This document shows positions 32,759 to 42,635 of a stretch of 64,000 nucleotides of DNA, one piece after another. The notes below the pieces were generated by a model. That model had not been told where the DNA came from, made no database searches, and was given only the letters and a program-made list of their open reading frames with translations. Numbering within the stretch: the stretch's first letter is position 1; each line of letters starts with the position of its first letter. This stretch comes from Prorocentrum cordatum (lineage: Eukaryota > Sar > Dinophyceae > Prorocentrales > Prorocentraceae), in assembly GCA_963575745.1 (NCBI GenBank), contig CAUYUJ010018715.1:269501-333500 (forward strand). Direction: 5' to 3'. The position numbers and the translations under genes are program-made.

Positions 32759-32920
32759 GCATAACCGTCAACCTGCGGAGTCCATGCAAATTTCTTAGAG
32801 CTGCGCTGTACCACCCTCCCTGGGCGCGCGGAGCGCGTCACGGGCGGCGACGGAGGCGCCGACAGGGAGAGGGCAGCGCAGATCCAACAAATCCGCGCGG
32901 ACCATCGACAGTTTACGCTT
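32759..32920. mobile_element. TIR-F element, copy 3
   Basis: Left AACCGTCAACCTGCGGAGTC and TTTCTTAGAGCTGCGCTG. Right CAGCGCAGATCCAACAAATC, then GCGCGGACCATCGACAGTTT. Paired arms of about 40 bp with several mismatches. Confidence 0.7.
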
Positions 32921-34058
32921 ATGCCGTTTTTGCTATTTTTCGACTGGCCGCACCGGAGTCAGGATCAATCAGCGTTCGGGAATTCCAGAGACACCAGGAG
33001 GTCAGAGCCTCCAGCTATAGAGGCTGAAGGCCATTGGGTTCGGCGACCTCAGAGCGGCGCACCTTCTGCCCATGAGTAGAAGAAGATCCTTCAGCCTCGT
33101 CGGGAGCGGCCAAGAGGGGGGTGTCCAAGAGGGGGGGCTGCAAATCATGGCCGGCGGCATGTGCGCGGCCCAGGGGGGGGGGGCCAGGGACGTAATGAAA
33201 CAAGAAGAGGCGCCATGAAATCTGGGGAGATACCATGGCCCCCGCCATGATATCCACCCCCCCCAAGTCATCACCCCCCTCTTTTCCGCCCCCGACATCG
33301 GCTCAACACATCGAGTCGGACGGGAAGGCGCTTCGGACCAGGATGCATCGGCACGAAGCCGAGCTCGAAGCGGCACGGCCGCGCCAGGATGCACAACTGC
33401 GCCACTCAGGCACCGGGCCGCGGCGGCTCGACGAGTCCCCGGAATCGATCGGATCGGGCCAGCCGGGCTCGATCTCAAATCAGAGCGATCGGATCGAAAT
33501 TGGCCCTGGAAGGCGGGGGTGCCGAGCTCAGCATGTCAGGTCGGACAAGCGGGGTCCGTAGTGGGGGGCTAGCGGCTCAGCTCCCGCAACTGATTTCTCC
33601 GGCGCCTCCTCGTGTCAGGAGGCGACAGAGTGGCATGGAGCGGCGCCACGCGGCGACGCGGAAACCAGCCGCACGCAACCGATTCCGCAGCCGCCGGCCC
33701 CCTTCCCCATCACCCCCTTTCGACCGACCCGAGCATGGACGCTGCACGCTGGACCTCGCGCGGCGCGCTGGAGAGGCGCACGCCTGGGGAGAGCAGCGAG
33801 CTGCCCTCGGGCGCGCCCCAGGCGCGAGGGGAAAGATCGGGGGGTGCTCCCGCCCAAAACCGGAGGAGAGGGCCGGCCAACCGAGAGACGGGCGGCCATC
33901 CCTGGCGTGGCTCGTGCTGTTCTTTTGTACACCACCCCGACGTCGGCCCCGACCCTCAGAGAAAACCCTGGGATTGAAAAACGGAGCGCCGCTGGTACTG
34001 TAATGTTCCAGTTTCCCATAAGGGGGGGACCAGCCAGGTCAGGGGGGCTGGTTTGGAG
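32921..34058. other. No gene recognised
   Basis: GC-rich. Overlapping frames on both strands without a recognisable domain. Confidence 0.4.
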
Positions 34059-34209
34059 TCCCGAAACGGTGCGGTGACAGACCTTGAAGTGACTTCGAAA
34101 CCCCCCAATACATCACCGGTCCGTCACCGCACGGTTTTGGGATCCCGGAGGCCCCAGTCGCCCGAGACGTCCTCGGAGAACGACGCGAGTCCCAAAACCG
34201 TGCGGTGAC
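34059..34209. repeat. Three 20-bp inverted/direct repeats
   Basis: TCCCGAAACGGTGCGGTGAC (34059-34078), GTCACCGCACGGTTTTGGGA (34123-34142) and TCCCAAAACCGTGCGGTGAC (34190-34209). The second and third are exact reverse complements. The first differs at two positions. Two alternative hairpins could form. Confidence 0.8.
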
Positions 34210-34486
34210 CCCGAATCCCCACCGACTCACCGCTCGGCGTGGTCACCACCCCGTTTGGGGGCCCCCGAAGGCTGGAAGGAAACGTCGAGCTGGACCCAGT
34301 CGGCGCTGCATCGCCGGCTGTTCGGCGAGCAAGCGATGCATAGCTGGCTGATCGGCGACAGGCCCCAGAGGGCAAGAAGCCGCGCGCTCCTGGGCCATGG
34401 TGGGGACGATGCGTCCCGCCGGACACTGCCGCGAAGAAAACGGGGGGGCGGGTGGGGAAGGGCCGCGGCTCGCCGAGGGGCGCGGC

Positions 34487-34520
34487 TGATGAGCCTGTTT
34501 GCAACCACCACCACCATAAC
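34487..34520. mobile_element. TIR-L end fragment
   Basis: TGATGAGCCTGTTT then ACCACCACCACCATAA matches the left end of the TIR-L element at 14297-14493. No partner end was identified. Confidence 0.55.
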
Positions 34521-34664
34521 CGACCGCCGCCGATAACAAAGCCTCCCCCCCGGATTTAATGGTGGAGAGGGCGCGGAGGCCGAACTTGATAATCCCCAGG
34601 GGAAGTTGCGAATCGAAGATGTTATCATCTCATATAAACCAGCAACAACATCAAAAACGCTGAG

Positions 34665-34835
34665 CATGGCAATGGTGGTCTCACCATTTCAGCTTCCGCA
34701 ATCACGAGCGCGCGGCAGGGCTATGGGATTCTCACCATTTCAGTTGTCCCAAATCGCGAACGTGCAGTAGGGCCATGGGACTCTCACTTTCTTAGCCGTG
34801 CCCGGATCAGGAACGTGTGGCAGGATTATGGGGAT
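34665..34835. repeat. 51-bp tandem repeats
   Basis: Three units starting TCACCATTTCAG, TCACCATTTCAG and TCACTTTCTTAG, each ending GGCAGGGCTATGGGA or similar. Confidence 0.75.
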
Positions 34836-34919
34836 TTATTGGATTTTGAAGCTACATGCGTTTTTCCGAGCAGGCAAAGCATTGGAGAAACTTTTTGGCG
34901 CATCCCTCACACGGTTCGT

Positions 34920-34954
34920 GGCCCCTCCTCCTCCTCCTCCTCCTCCTCCTCCTC

Positions 34955-34989
<35 letters not shown>

Positions 34990-34990
34990 C
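34920..34990. repeat. (CTC)n microsatellite
   Basis: About 18 CTC units followed by a C run. Confidence 0.95.
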
Positions 34991-35379
34991 GGGCAATTGC
35001 CCAGGCCCGAACTTCCCAGAATCTCCGAGCTTCCGAGCCTCTTCGAGGCACCAAGCTGCGCCTCCCCCATGGGCAACGATAGGGGGGGATAAGGCATAAA
35101 GGGGACGCATCAAATCCCAATTGCCCAATCATCGCAGACGGTGGCTCGATAGCACGAACTTGCCCAGGAACGTGCGGATTCCCGATCGGGCGCCCATCGC
35201 CGATGCATCGGCGATGTATCGCCGATTCCAGGTCGACGTTCCCCCCCCCAATGCCTTTCCCCCCACAACGTTGCCCTTGAGTGCGTCGCGAGCCTCAGCC
35301 ACATGCCCCAGGCCGCCGAGCGCGCCCAGGCGACGACCCAGTAGGTCGCGGCCCTGCAGTGGGGGTTGCGACCCAGAGC

Positions 35380-36404
35380 GCGAGCCCGAGCTCGAACGAG
35401 ATTCTCGAGCGCACGGCCAAGCAGAACGATAATATCCTCGACAAGCCGTCCTTCATCGCGGACAAGATCGCTATTGCCGGGATGCGCCAATGCCAATCAA
35501 GCGCGCAAGGCACTAAGGCAGCAAGAATGACGGCCTGCTTTGTTCAAGGCGGACAGCACCTGGTGGTCGGTGAGCGCCCAGCAAGCCGCCCTCGAGATGG
35601 TCTACAACGGCGGTTCCCCCAAGATCATCGAGCACGGGCACATCTTCAACGAGAAGGACAAGAGGCGCGTCGAGCTGGCGGTGGCGTTGCTCTACAAGAC
35701 CTACTGCGAGAAAAAAAAAAAAAAAACGCCCGCCTCTACGACATCTACGAAAACCATGGAGAGCCGCCCTCTTCTGGCCCATGCCGAGTTTCGAGTCGAA
35801 GATGCTCGAGCTTGCCAAGAAGAAGGACATCGAGCTCGGCACCGAGAGCGCCTGGCGCCTCAGTTTCGGCTCCCGCGCCGAGCGCGTCGGCAAGGCCTTC
35901 CCCGATATCCCCTCCGAGCTCCTCAACCTCCACGACCCCATGCTGCCGATCAACAAGAGCTTCGAGCCCGTCGAGAAGATGGCCGAGGAGTTCTCCTCCG
36001 GCGTGCCAAGCGATCAGCTCTTCGAGATGACCCCCCACAAGGGCATGCAATTCGCCAACTGGTGCCGCGACAACGGCGCGGTGCAGGGCGTTGACCACGC
36101 GCGAGCCACCACGCAACCTGTCGTCGAGTGGTGCTGGGGCCTGAAGCGCACTGCCGACATGGCCCGCGAGCTCCAGGAGCGGAACAACATGGACAAGCGC
36201 CCCAAGCATGACGACGCAAGCGCCGAGAGGCAGCTCAGGTTCGAAGCAATGGCCCTCGACCAACACATCAAGATAAATTTCGTGGACTTCGTCAAGATCC
36301 ACGCCAACTACGACAAGATTACCAACCAGCGCGAGCCCGAGAAGAGCCGGGCCGACGCGAAGGCCGAGCCAGAAGCCGACAAGTCGACACCAAAGGACGC
36401 CTGA
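35380..36404 (+). pseudogene. Broken coding region of unrecognised family, segment set T1-T4
   Basis: Four plus-strand segments with globular, non-repetitive translations lie head to tail in different frames: about 35380-35520 (DKPSFIADKIAIAGMRQ), 35537-35727 (ALEMVYNGGSPKIIEHGHIF), 35728-35775 (ARLYDIYENHGE) and 35778-36404. The last starts MPSFESKMLELAKKKDIEL and includes AFPDIPSELLNLHDPMLP, GMQFANWCRDNGAV and VEWCWGLKRTADMARELQ, ending at a stop at 36402-36404. One frame change falls exactly in a run of about 17 A (35711-35727), so either gene decay or a homopolymer length error is possible. Other changes could hide introns. I do not recognise the family. It is followed by a 198-bp tandem array. 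Confidence 0.6.
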
Positions 36405-36609
36405 GAGCCGAGCGGCGGCGAGCGGCGAGCGCCTGGCGCACGAGCGCCCCGAGCCAAGCACACCCATGCTTTTCGCTACGCGGGTGCCGCGCGAGCGTCT
36501 CGAGGCACTCGCTCGAGCCCCATCTGCTTCCAAGCTCCAAGCGAACGTCCGAGCACGCGCGAGTGGCTCTCCAAGCTGCGGGGCGCTCTCCCTCCCCTCT
36601 CGCCGAGTG

Positions 36610-37185
36610 ATCCTCGATCGAGCATCAAGCAATCAATCGGGCTCGATCTTCCACCACCGGGTCGATGATCCGAGATCTTGAGCCCGAGCATCTTCGAGCA
36701 CCTTGGATCCTGGATCCGAGGATCGCCAAGCTTGGACTCGAAGATCCCAGCTTCGCGATCCGAGGATCGAGGATCGAGCCTCGGCGATCGTCGATCGTCA
36801 CCGTCGCCGTCGTCAGGCCCAGGCCGCCATCGAGAAGGCTCGATCCTCGATCCTCGGACCGAGGATCCGAAATCTTGGTTCCGAGCAGCTTCGAGCGCCT
36901 TAAATCCTGGATCCGACGGTCGCCACGCTTGGACTCGAAGATCTCGGGTTCGCGATCCGAGGATCGAGGGTCGAGCCTCGGCGATCGTCGATCTCCCTCG
37001 TTGCCGTCCTCTGGCCAAGGCTGCCATCAATCAGGCTCGACCCTTCATCCTCGGATCGAGGATCCGATACCTTGGTCTTGAGCATCTGCGAACACCTCGG
37101 GTCCTAGACCCGAGGATCGCCACGCTTGGGCTCGAGGATCCTGGGCCCTCGATCCGAGGATCGAGAATCAAGCCTCGAGACCTGG
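36610..37185. repeat. About 198-bp tandem array
   Basis: Nearly three units containing GATCCGAGGATCGCC, GCTTGGACTCGAAGATC, GCGATCCGAGGATCGAG and CCTCGGCGATCGTCGATC. Starts are at about 36713, 36910 and 37110. Rich in GATC and self-complementary GATCCGAGGATC motifs. It may be an expanded intron of the surrounding coding region. Confidence 0.85.
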
Positions 37186-37655
37186 CGGTCACGCGCACAC
37201 ACGCACACAAACGCGCACACATACACACGCAAACGCACTAATACATACACATACACAACCACACACTCGCACGCACACGCACACACACACACTCGCACAC
37301 ACTCACACACACTCACACCCATACGTACTCATACAATCACATTCGCAACAACAAGAGCCCAAACAACAGCAGCCACAACAGCAACAGCAACCAGCAAAAC
37401 AACAGCACCACCAACAACAACACAATATACAGCAAACACAACAACAACACCATCGCACACACACACACACACGCAAACACACACACACACGCCCACGCAC
37501 CCACAACAACACAAACACAAAGAACAACAACCACGACAGCAACAGCAATCCGCAAAACAACAGGAACAGCAGGCCACAACAGCACCAGGACAAACAACAG
37601 CTACCACAATAGCACAGGCCAAGCCCGCCGCATCGCCGATGCATCGCCGAGGCCC
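37186..37655. repeat. CA and CAA/CAG-rich microsatellite, GATGCATCG motif
   Basis: (CA)n to about 37320, then CAACAG and CACACA mixtures to 37620. 37625-37650 has GCCGATGCATCGCCGA, the core motif of TIR-A, without its ends. Confidence 0.85.
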
Positions 37656-37664
37656 GCCGATGCT

Positions 37665-38186
37665 TTGCTGTGGTGGCGCAAGCGATGTGGTGCAATGGGC
37701 GCAAGCTTTGTGGTGCAAGCACTTGTTCGGGTCAACTTCGCGGAGGACGCAACGCTTCCCGTGGCCCATATAGGACCAAGCATTCCAAGCCCTTTCCTTT
37801 CGCCGGTCAGCGACGAGAGCATCGTCTCGCCGATGTCCCTCGTCGAGGAAACGCAAGGCGACGAGCGGGCGCCAGGCGGCGCGCAGACCGAGGACTTCGA
37901 GGAGGTGAAGACCGAGGAGACGCAGCCAACCACGCAGAAGGGGGGCGCTAGCAAGCCCGAGGGCAAGAGCCTCGACGACAAGAAGCTCGAGGACAAGAAG
38001 GTCAAGCTGGACTCGCGCGAGCTCGAGGACAAAAAGCTCCAAAACAACGCCAAGCTCGAGGACAACGCACACTTCGAGAACAAGCTCTCGGGCAAGAAGC
38101 TGGAGGACTCCAGCATGCTCGGGAACAGGAGATCCGACGACCAGAAGCCCGAGGGCAAAATGCTCAAGCTGGACCCCTGCAAGTAG
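37665..38186 (+). CDS. Unrecognised Lys/Glu/Asp-rich protein segment
   Basis: A plus-strand open frame of up to 173 codons ending at a stop at 38184-38186. The N-terminal part reads FVVQALVRVNFAEDATLPV. The C-terminal half is charged with an approximate repeat around KLEDKK (DKKLEDKKVKLDSRELEDKK, then KLQNNAKLEDN), which could form a coiled coil or be disordered. I do not recognise it. It may be an exon of a larger gene with the neighbouring plus-strand segments. The first codons are uncertain. Confidence 0.4.
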   Translation: MLWWRKRCGAMGASFVVQALVRVNFAEDATLPVAHIGPSIPSPFLSPVSDESIVSPMSLVEETQGDERAPGGAQTEDFEEVKTEETQPTTQKGGASKPEGKSLDDKKLEDKKVKLDSRELEDKKLQNNAKLEDNAHFENKLSGKKLEDSSMLGNRRSDDQKPEGKMLKLDPCK

Positions 38187-38429
38187 AGCCCGAAAGGTTG
38201 CGCCGCCGCCGTTGCAAGCCAGAAGCAACGAGGCGGCGGGATGCCTTGCACTCGGTGCCGAGCTCTGCCTCGCCTCCTGCCTGGCGCCCGGCTCCAAGTG
38301 TTGACTCAGCCTTGAGGCGCCTCGCGAGCCGCTGGGAGCTCTGAACGAAGTGCCTTCGGGCAGAGCGAGGACGCAGTGATGGAAGCTCTGAGCGAGGTGG
38401 CCACCAGCCTCGCCGACGCCAGAGGAAAA

Positions 38430-38695
38430 ACAAGAGACAGGGACCAGAGCAACATAACCGACGACAGCAATAACAAAAGCACGCGCAGGCAACGCAACGC
38501 GCGCAAGCAACAGCAGCAACGCCGCAAACAGCAAAAGCAACCAGCAAAACAACAGCACCACCAACATAATCACAAGCATCGGAAGGCGCACCAGCAGCAC
38601 CAGCAACCAGCGCAGCAGCAAGCCACAACAGCAACAAGACAATCGACAACAACAAGCGGACAACACGAAGCTACCAACGACAATCTAACAACAAA
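38430..38695. repeat. CAA/CAG-rich degenerate repeat
   Basis: Gln/Asn/Thr-coding low-complexity DNA (CAGCAACGCC, CAACAACAAG). It could be an intron or a disordered linker between the two coding segments. Confidence 0.7.
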
Positions 38696-38697
38696 AC

Positions 38698-39305
38698 GCA
38701 TAAGTTCGCCCTCCTGCCCAGCGACGCGGAGGCCAAGCTGCGGAACAAGTGGCACTGGGGCCAGGAGACGCTCGCGAGATGGCACGGCCTCCGAGCGGCT
38801 CTCGAGAAGAAGGTTGACGCGGGGAGGCTCGGCAAGACAGCCCCCGAGCCTGCGGGCGTGTCCGACCGAGCCGCATCAAGCGCAAGAGCGAGATCGCCAG
38901 GCTGTCCCACAACATCGCCGGCACGGTCACCGCTCGAGGGCGTCGCGCACCGCCTGGAGCGCTGGTTCAAGCGGGGGCGCGAACACGCCCACGGTCAGGA
39001 AGAAGACAATCCTGACGCGGCTGCGCAACGAGCTGGCCTTCGAACGGGACAAGCAAATCCACCTGCAGAAGGTCGGCCACAAGAGCTACAGCGCCGATAT
39101 TCACAAGAGGGTGACCAAGCGCCTGCAGACCTTCCAGATCAACCAGACGTGCAAGAAGGACTTGAGGTGGGTGGCCGAGCTCGTCGCCCCGAGGCTGCGC
39201 GCGAGCGGGCGCAAGGGCCAGAGCCTCTCCGACCAGAGGCTTCAGACGCTCAGCAAGGACAAGGCCAAGCTGACCTGGGCCACGGCCGACAGGTTACACC
39301 AGTAG
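38698..39305 (+). pseudogene. Broken coding region of unrecognised family (segment T6)
   Basis: A coherent protein is spread over three frames: KFALLPSDAEAKLRNKWHWG at about 38705-38880, RIKRKSEIARLSHNIAGTV in the next frame, then from about 38990 KKTILTRLRNELAFERDKQI, KRLQTFQINQTCKKDLRWVA and SLSDQRLQTLSKDKAKLTW. The last frame closes at 39303-39305, just inside the microsatellite, where GCCGACAGGTTACACC also offers a plausible GT splice donor. It is either a decayed gene or exons with missed short introns. Family not recognised; the Lys/Arg-rich helical character might suit nucleic-acid binding, but that is conjecture. Confidence 0.55.
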
Positions 39306-40572
<1,267 letters not shown>

Positions 40573-40891
40573 GGCGTTTTTTCGTCACCCAGCCGTGGTG
40601 CTTTGTGTCGCAGTGCCGAGCCGTACGCTGGCCCCCTCAGAGCACAGCGACGACGAAGGCGACGTTGCATGACCACCATGGGCTCCCTGCGTGGCCGCAG
40701 CTCCAGTCAGAGAGCCGTGCGACCATGAGGAACGCTGCATAATGGCCCTGAGCACCCATGCACGGCCACGGCCTAAGGAGGCGCGTGACCATGACCAAGC
40801 GCAGGCAAGGGTCAAGACCCCTGATGGCTGCACGGACTACGGCCCGCCAGCACCTGCCCGGCGGCCGTGCCCCCCTCGGAACACGACACAC
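40573..40891 (-). repeat. Split direct repeat B, outer copy
   Basis: 319 bp matching 41197-41515 at an offset of 624 bp, with two substitutions seen (near 40667 and 40692). It forms the 3' end of the element in sense orientation. Confidence 0.93.
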
Positions 40892-41054
40892 ACCCCCGAA
40901 GCTGCGCGCCCACCACGTGACCGACGACAACCCCCTCGGATTGAAGCCTGGTCTGCCCGTCATGTGCTGTTGCCACCTGTGCCACCAAGTTAAGACCAGA
41001 GGCAAGGCCACTGCACGGTGACTCGGGCGATGCGTGGAGGAGGGGAGGAGGTGG

Positions 41055-41196
41055 ACCAAGACAGCTACAGCATGTCATGAAGCAACTTGCATAACATGGG
41101 TCAGCAAGGTCACGCCCTCTCCACCACTTGGGGACTAGCACGCCTAAACTCCTTGACCCTCAGGGGCCCCCTCCCCAGAGAGCTCACGTGGTCATA
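41055..41196 (-). repeat. Split direct repeat A, inner copy
   Basis: 142 bp matching 47933-48074 at an offset of 6,878 bp, no difference seen. It abuts the inner B copy exactly. Confidence 0.93.
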
Positions 41197-41515
41197 GGCG
41201 TTTTTTCGTCACCCAGCCGTGGTGCTTTGTGTCGCAGTGCCGAGCCGTACGCTGGCCCCCTCAGAGCACAGCGACGACGAAGGCGACGCTGCATGACCAC
41301 CATGGGCTCCCTGCATGGCCGCAGCTCCAGTCAGAGAGCCGTGCGACCATGAGGAACGCTGCATAATGGCCCTGAGCACCCATGCACGGCCACGGCCTAA
41401 GGAGGCGCGTGACCATGACCAAGCGCAGGCAAGGGTCAAGACCCCTGATGGCTGCACGGACTACGGCCCGCCAGCACCTGCCCGGCGGCCGTGCCCCCCT
41501 CGGAACACGACACAC
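41197..41515 (-). repeat. Split direct repeat B, inner copy
   Basis: Partner of 40573-40891. It ends 13 bp from the stop codon of the recombinase ORF. Confidence 0.93.
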
Positions 41516-41528
41516 CCCCAGTACCCTG

Positions 41529-42635
41529 TCAGCTTGCCCTTGACTGCGACACTCCCCCAGCAACCTGCACGGTGGTCGCAATCAGCTCGGGCAGACAAAG
41601 TACAGCATTGCAAAGCCGACGCTGGCCCCAAATAGGTAGCTGCAGCTGAGCAGCATCTGCCCGGGCCTGGTCTACATAAATCTTGGCAGTCTTCGAATCC
41701 TGCCACCTGCCCAATTCCTGGGTCAATGCATACGATCCGTATTTCATAAGATGCCAAGTCGCCCCGCCGCGGCGGAGACAGTACGGAGTGAGATTGGTCG
41801 TAGGAAGCCCAACGAACGATGCAACGCTGTGCAATTTAGTTTGGAAAGCAACGTGGCCGCCAGAGAACAACAACGCTGTAGGTTCCAAACCTTTGGTCGC
41901 AAGTTGCATGAGCATGATCACGGCACGATCGTAGATGCAAACGTGCTCTGGCTCCCCCTTTCGTTTTGCGCCCTTGTTGTTCGGAAGGTGCACAACCATG
42001 AGGTCACCGTTTCCGACGAACTCCACCTGCTGCCGTGTAAGCGTGAATAACTCTCCAGACCTCAGAAGCCCTGCGAAACCCAGAAGTAGCTGAGTACCGA
42101 AGAGAACCCAATTGCGAGCCAGGCTGATGGCAGCGAAGCCGAGCGCCATATCCTTAGTCAAGGGGAGCGCACGTGTCCTTCGCACGGTGCGCGTCCACAG
42201 CGTGAAGTAATGCGATGCTGTGTCGAGCTTCCGGCGGCACCGCGGGTAAAGTCGTTTGATGCCGCAAAGAAAATCGTTTGCCCATCCCAGAGGATAGTCG
42301 TCTTGAAACAAATGGTTGATGTATTCGGCTGCCTCGTCGTCCAAATCGTCCAACGTCCCCGGCAATGAATGGCCAACCGCATCTAAATACGTGAAGAAAC
42401 GATGAACAGCGTGACGGTAGCGAGCTAATGTTGGCGACTGCAGCTTTGCAAACTTCAAGTGTTGAGGTTTCGGGCCTTTGATTGTACGTGTCCGCCCTGG
42501 ACGCTTTGAAGACAGCCGGCCCTTACCCATCTTTCCGTGCAGAATGCAGCCGGCTGGCTGCATCAGCATAGTTCCATGAGCTGATCGTCCACAAGGTGAG
42601 CACGTACACGTCTGCCGCCAGAGCCACGGCAGCAT
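41529..42635 (-). CDS. Tyrosine recombinase of the YR retrotransposon
   Basis: 368 codons from an ATG at 42635. The enzyme would integrate the circular DNA intermediate by strand exchange through a covalent 3'-phosphotyrosine. Residues about 60-150 form the helical DNA-binding (SAM-like) N-terminal domain. The catalytic domain has Arg192 in GLLRSGEL, a Lys-rich beta-hairpin around 220-227 (NNKGAKRKG), Arg288 in PYCLRRGGAT, Trp311 in ELGRWQDS and the nucleophile Tyr320 in KIYVDQA. The HxxR box has Tyr285 in place of His; from memory this YxLRRGGAT form is common in DIRS-group recombinases. The frame overlaps the end of pol by 113 bp in another phase and stops just before repeat B. It looks intact. 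Confidence 0.92.
   Translation of the reverse strand: MLPWLWRQTCTCSPCGRSAHGTMLMQPAGCILHGKMGKGRLSSKRPGRTRTIKGPKPQHLKFAKLQSPTLARYRHAVHRFFTYLDAVGHSLPGTLDDLDDEAAEYINHLFQDDYPLGWANDFLCGIKRLYPRCRRKLDTASHYFTLWTRTVRRTRALPLTKDMALGFAAISLARNWVLFGTQLLLGFAGLLRSGELFTLTRQQVEFVGNGDLMVVHLPNNKGAKRKGEPEHVCIYDRAVIMLMQLATKGLEPTALLFSGGHVAFQTKLHSVASFVGLPTTNLTPYCLRRGGATWHLMKYGSYALTQELGRWQDSKTAKIYVDQARADAAQLQLPIWGQRRLCNAVLCLPELIATTVQVAGGVSQSRAS

Noticed and set aside
35745-36632. 295-codon minus-strand frame
   Set aside because: Antisense shadow of the plus-strand coding segment at 35778-36404, which has the more natural protein composition.
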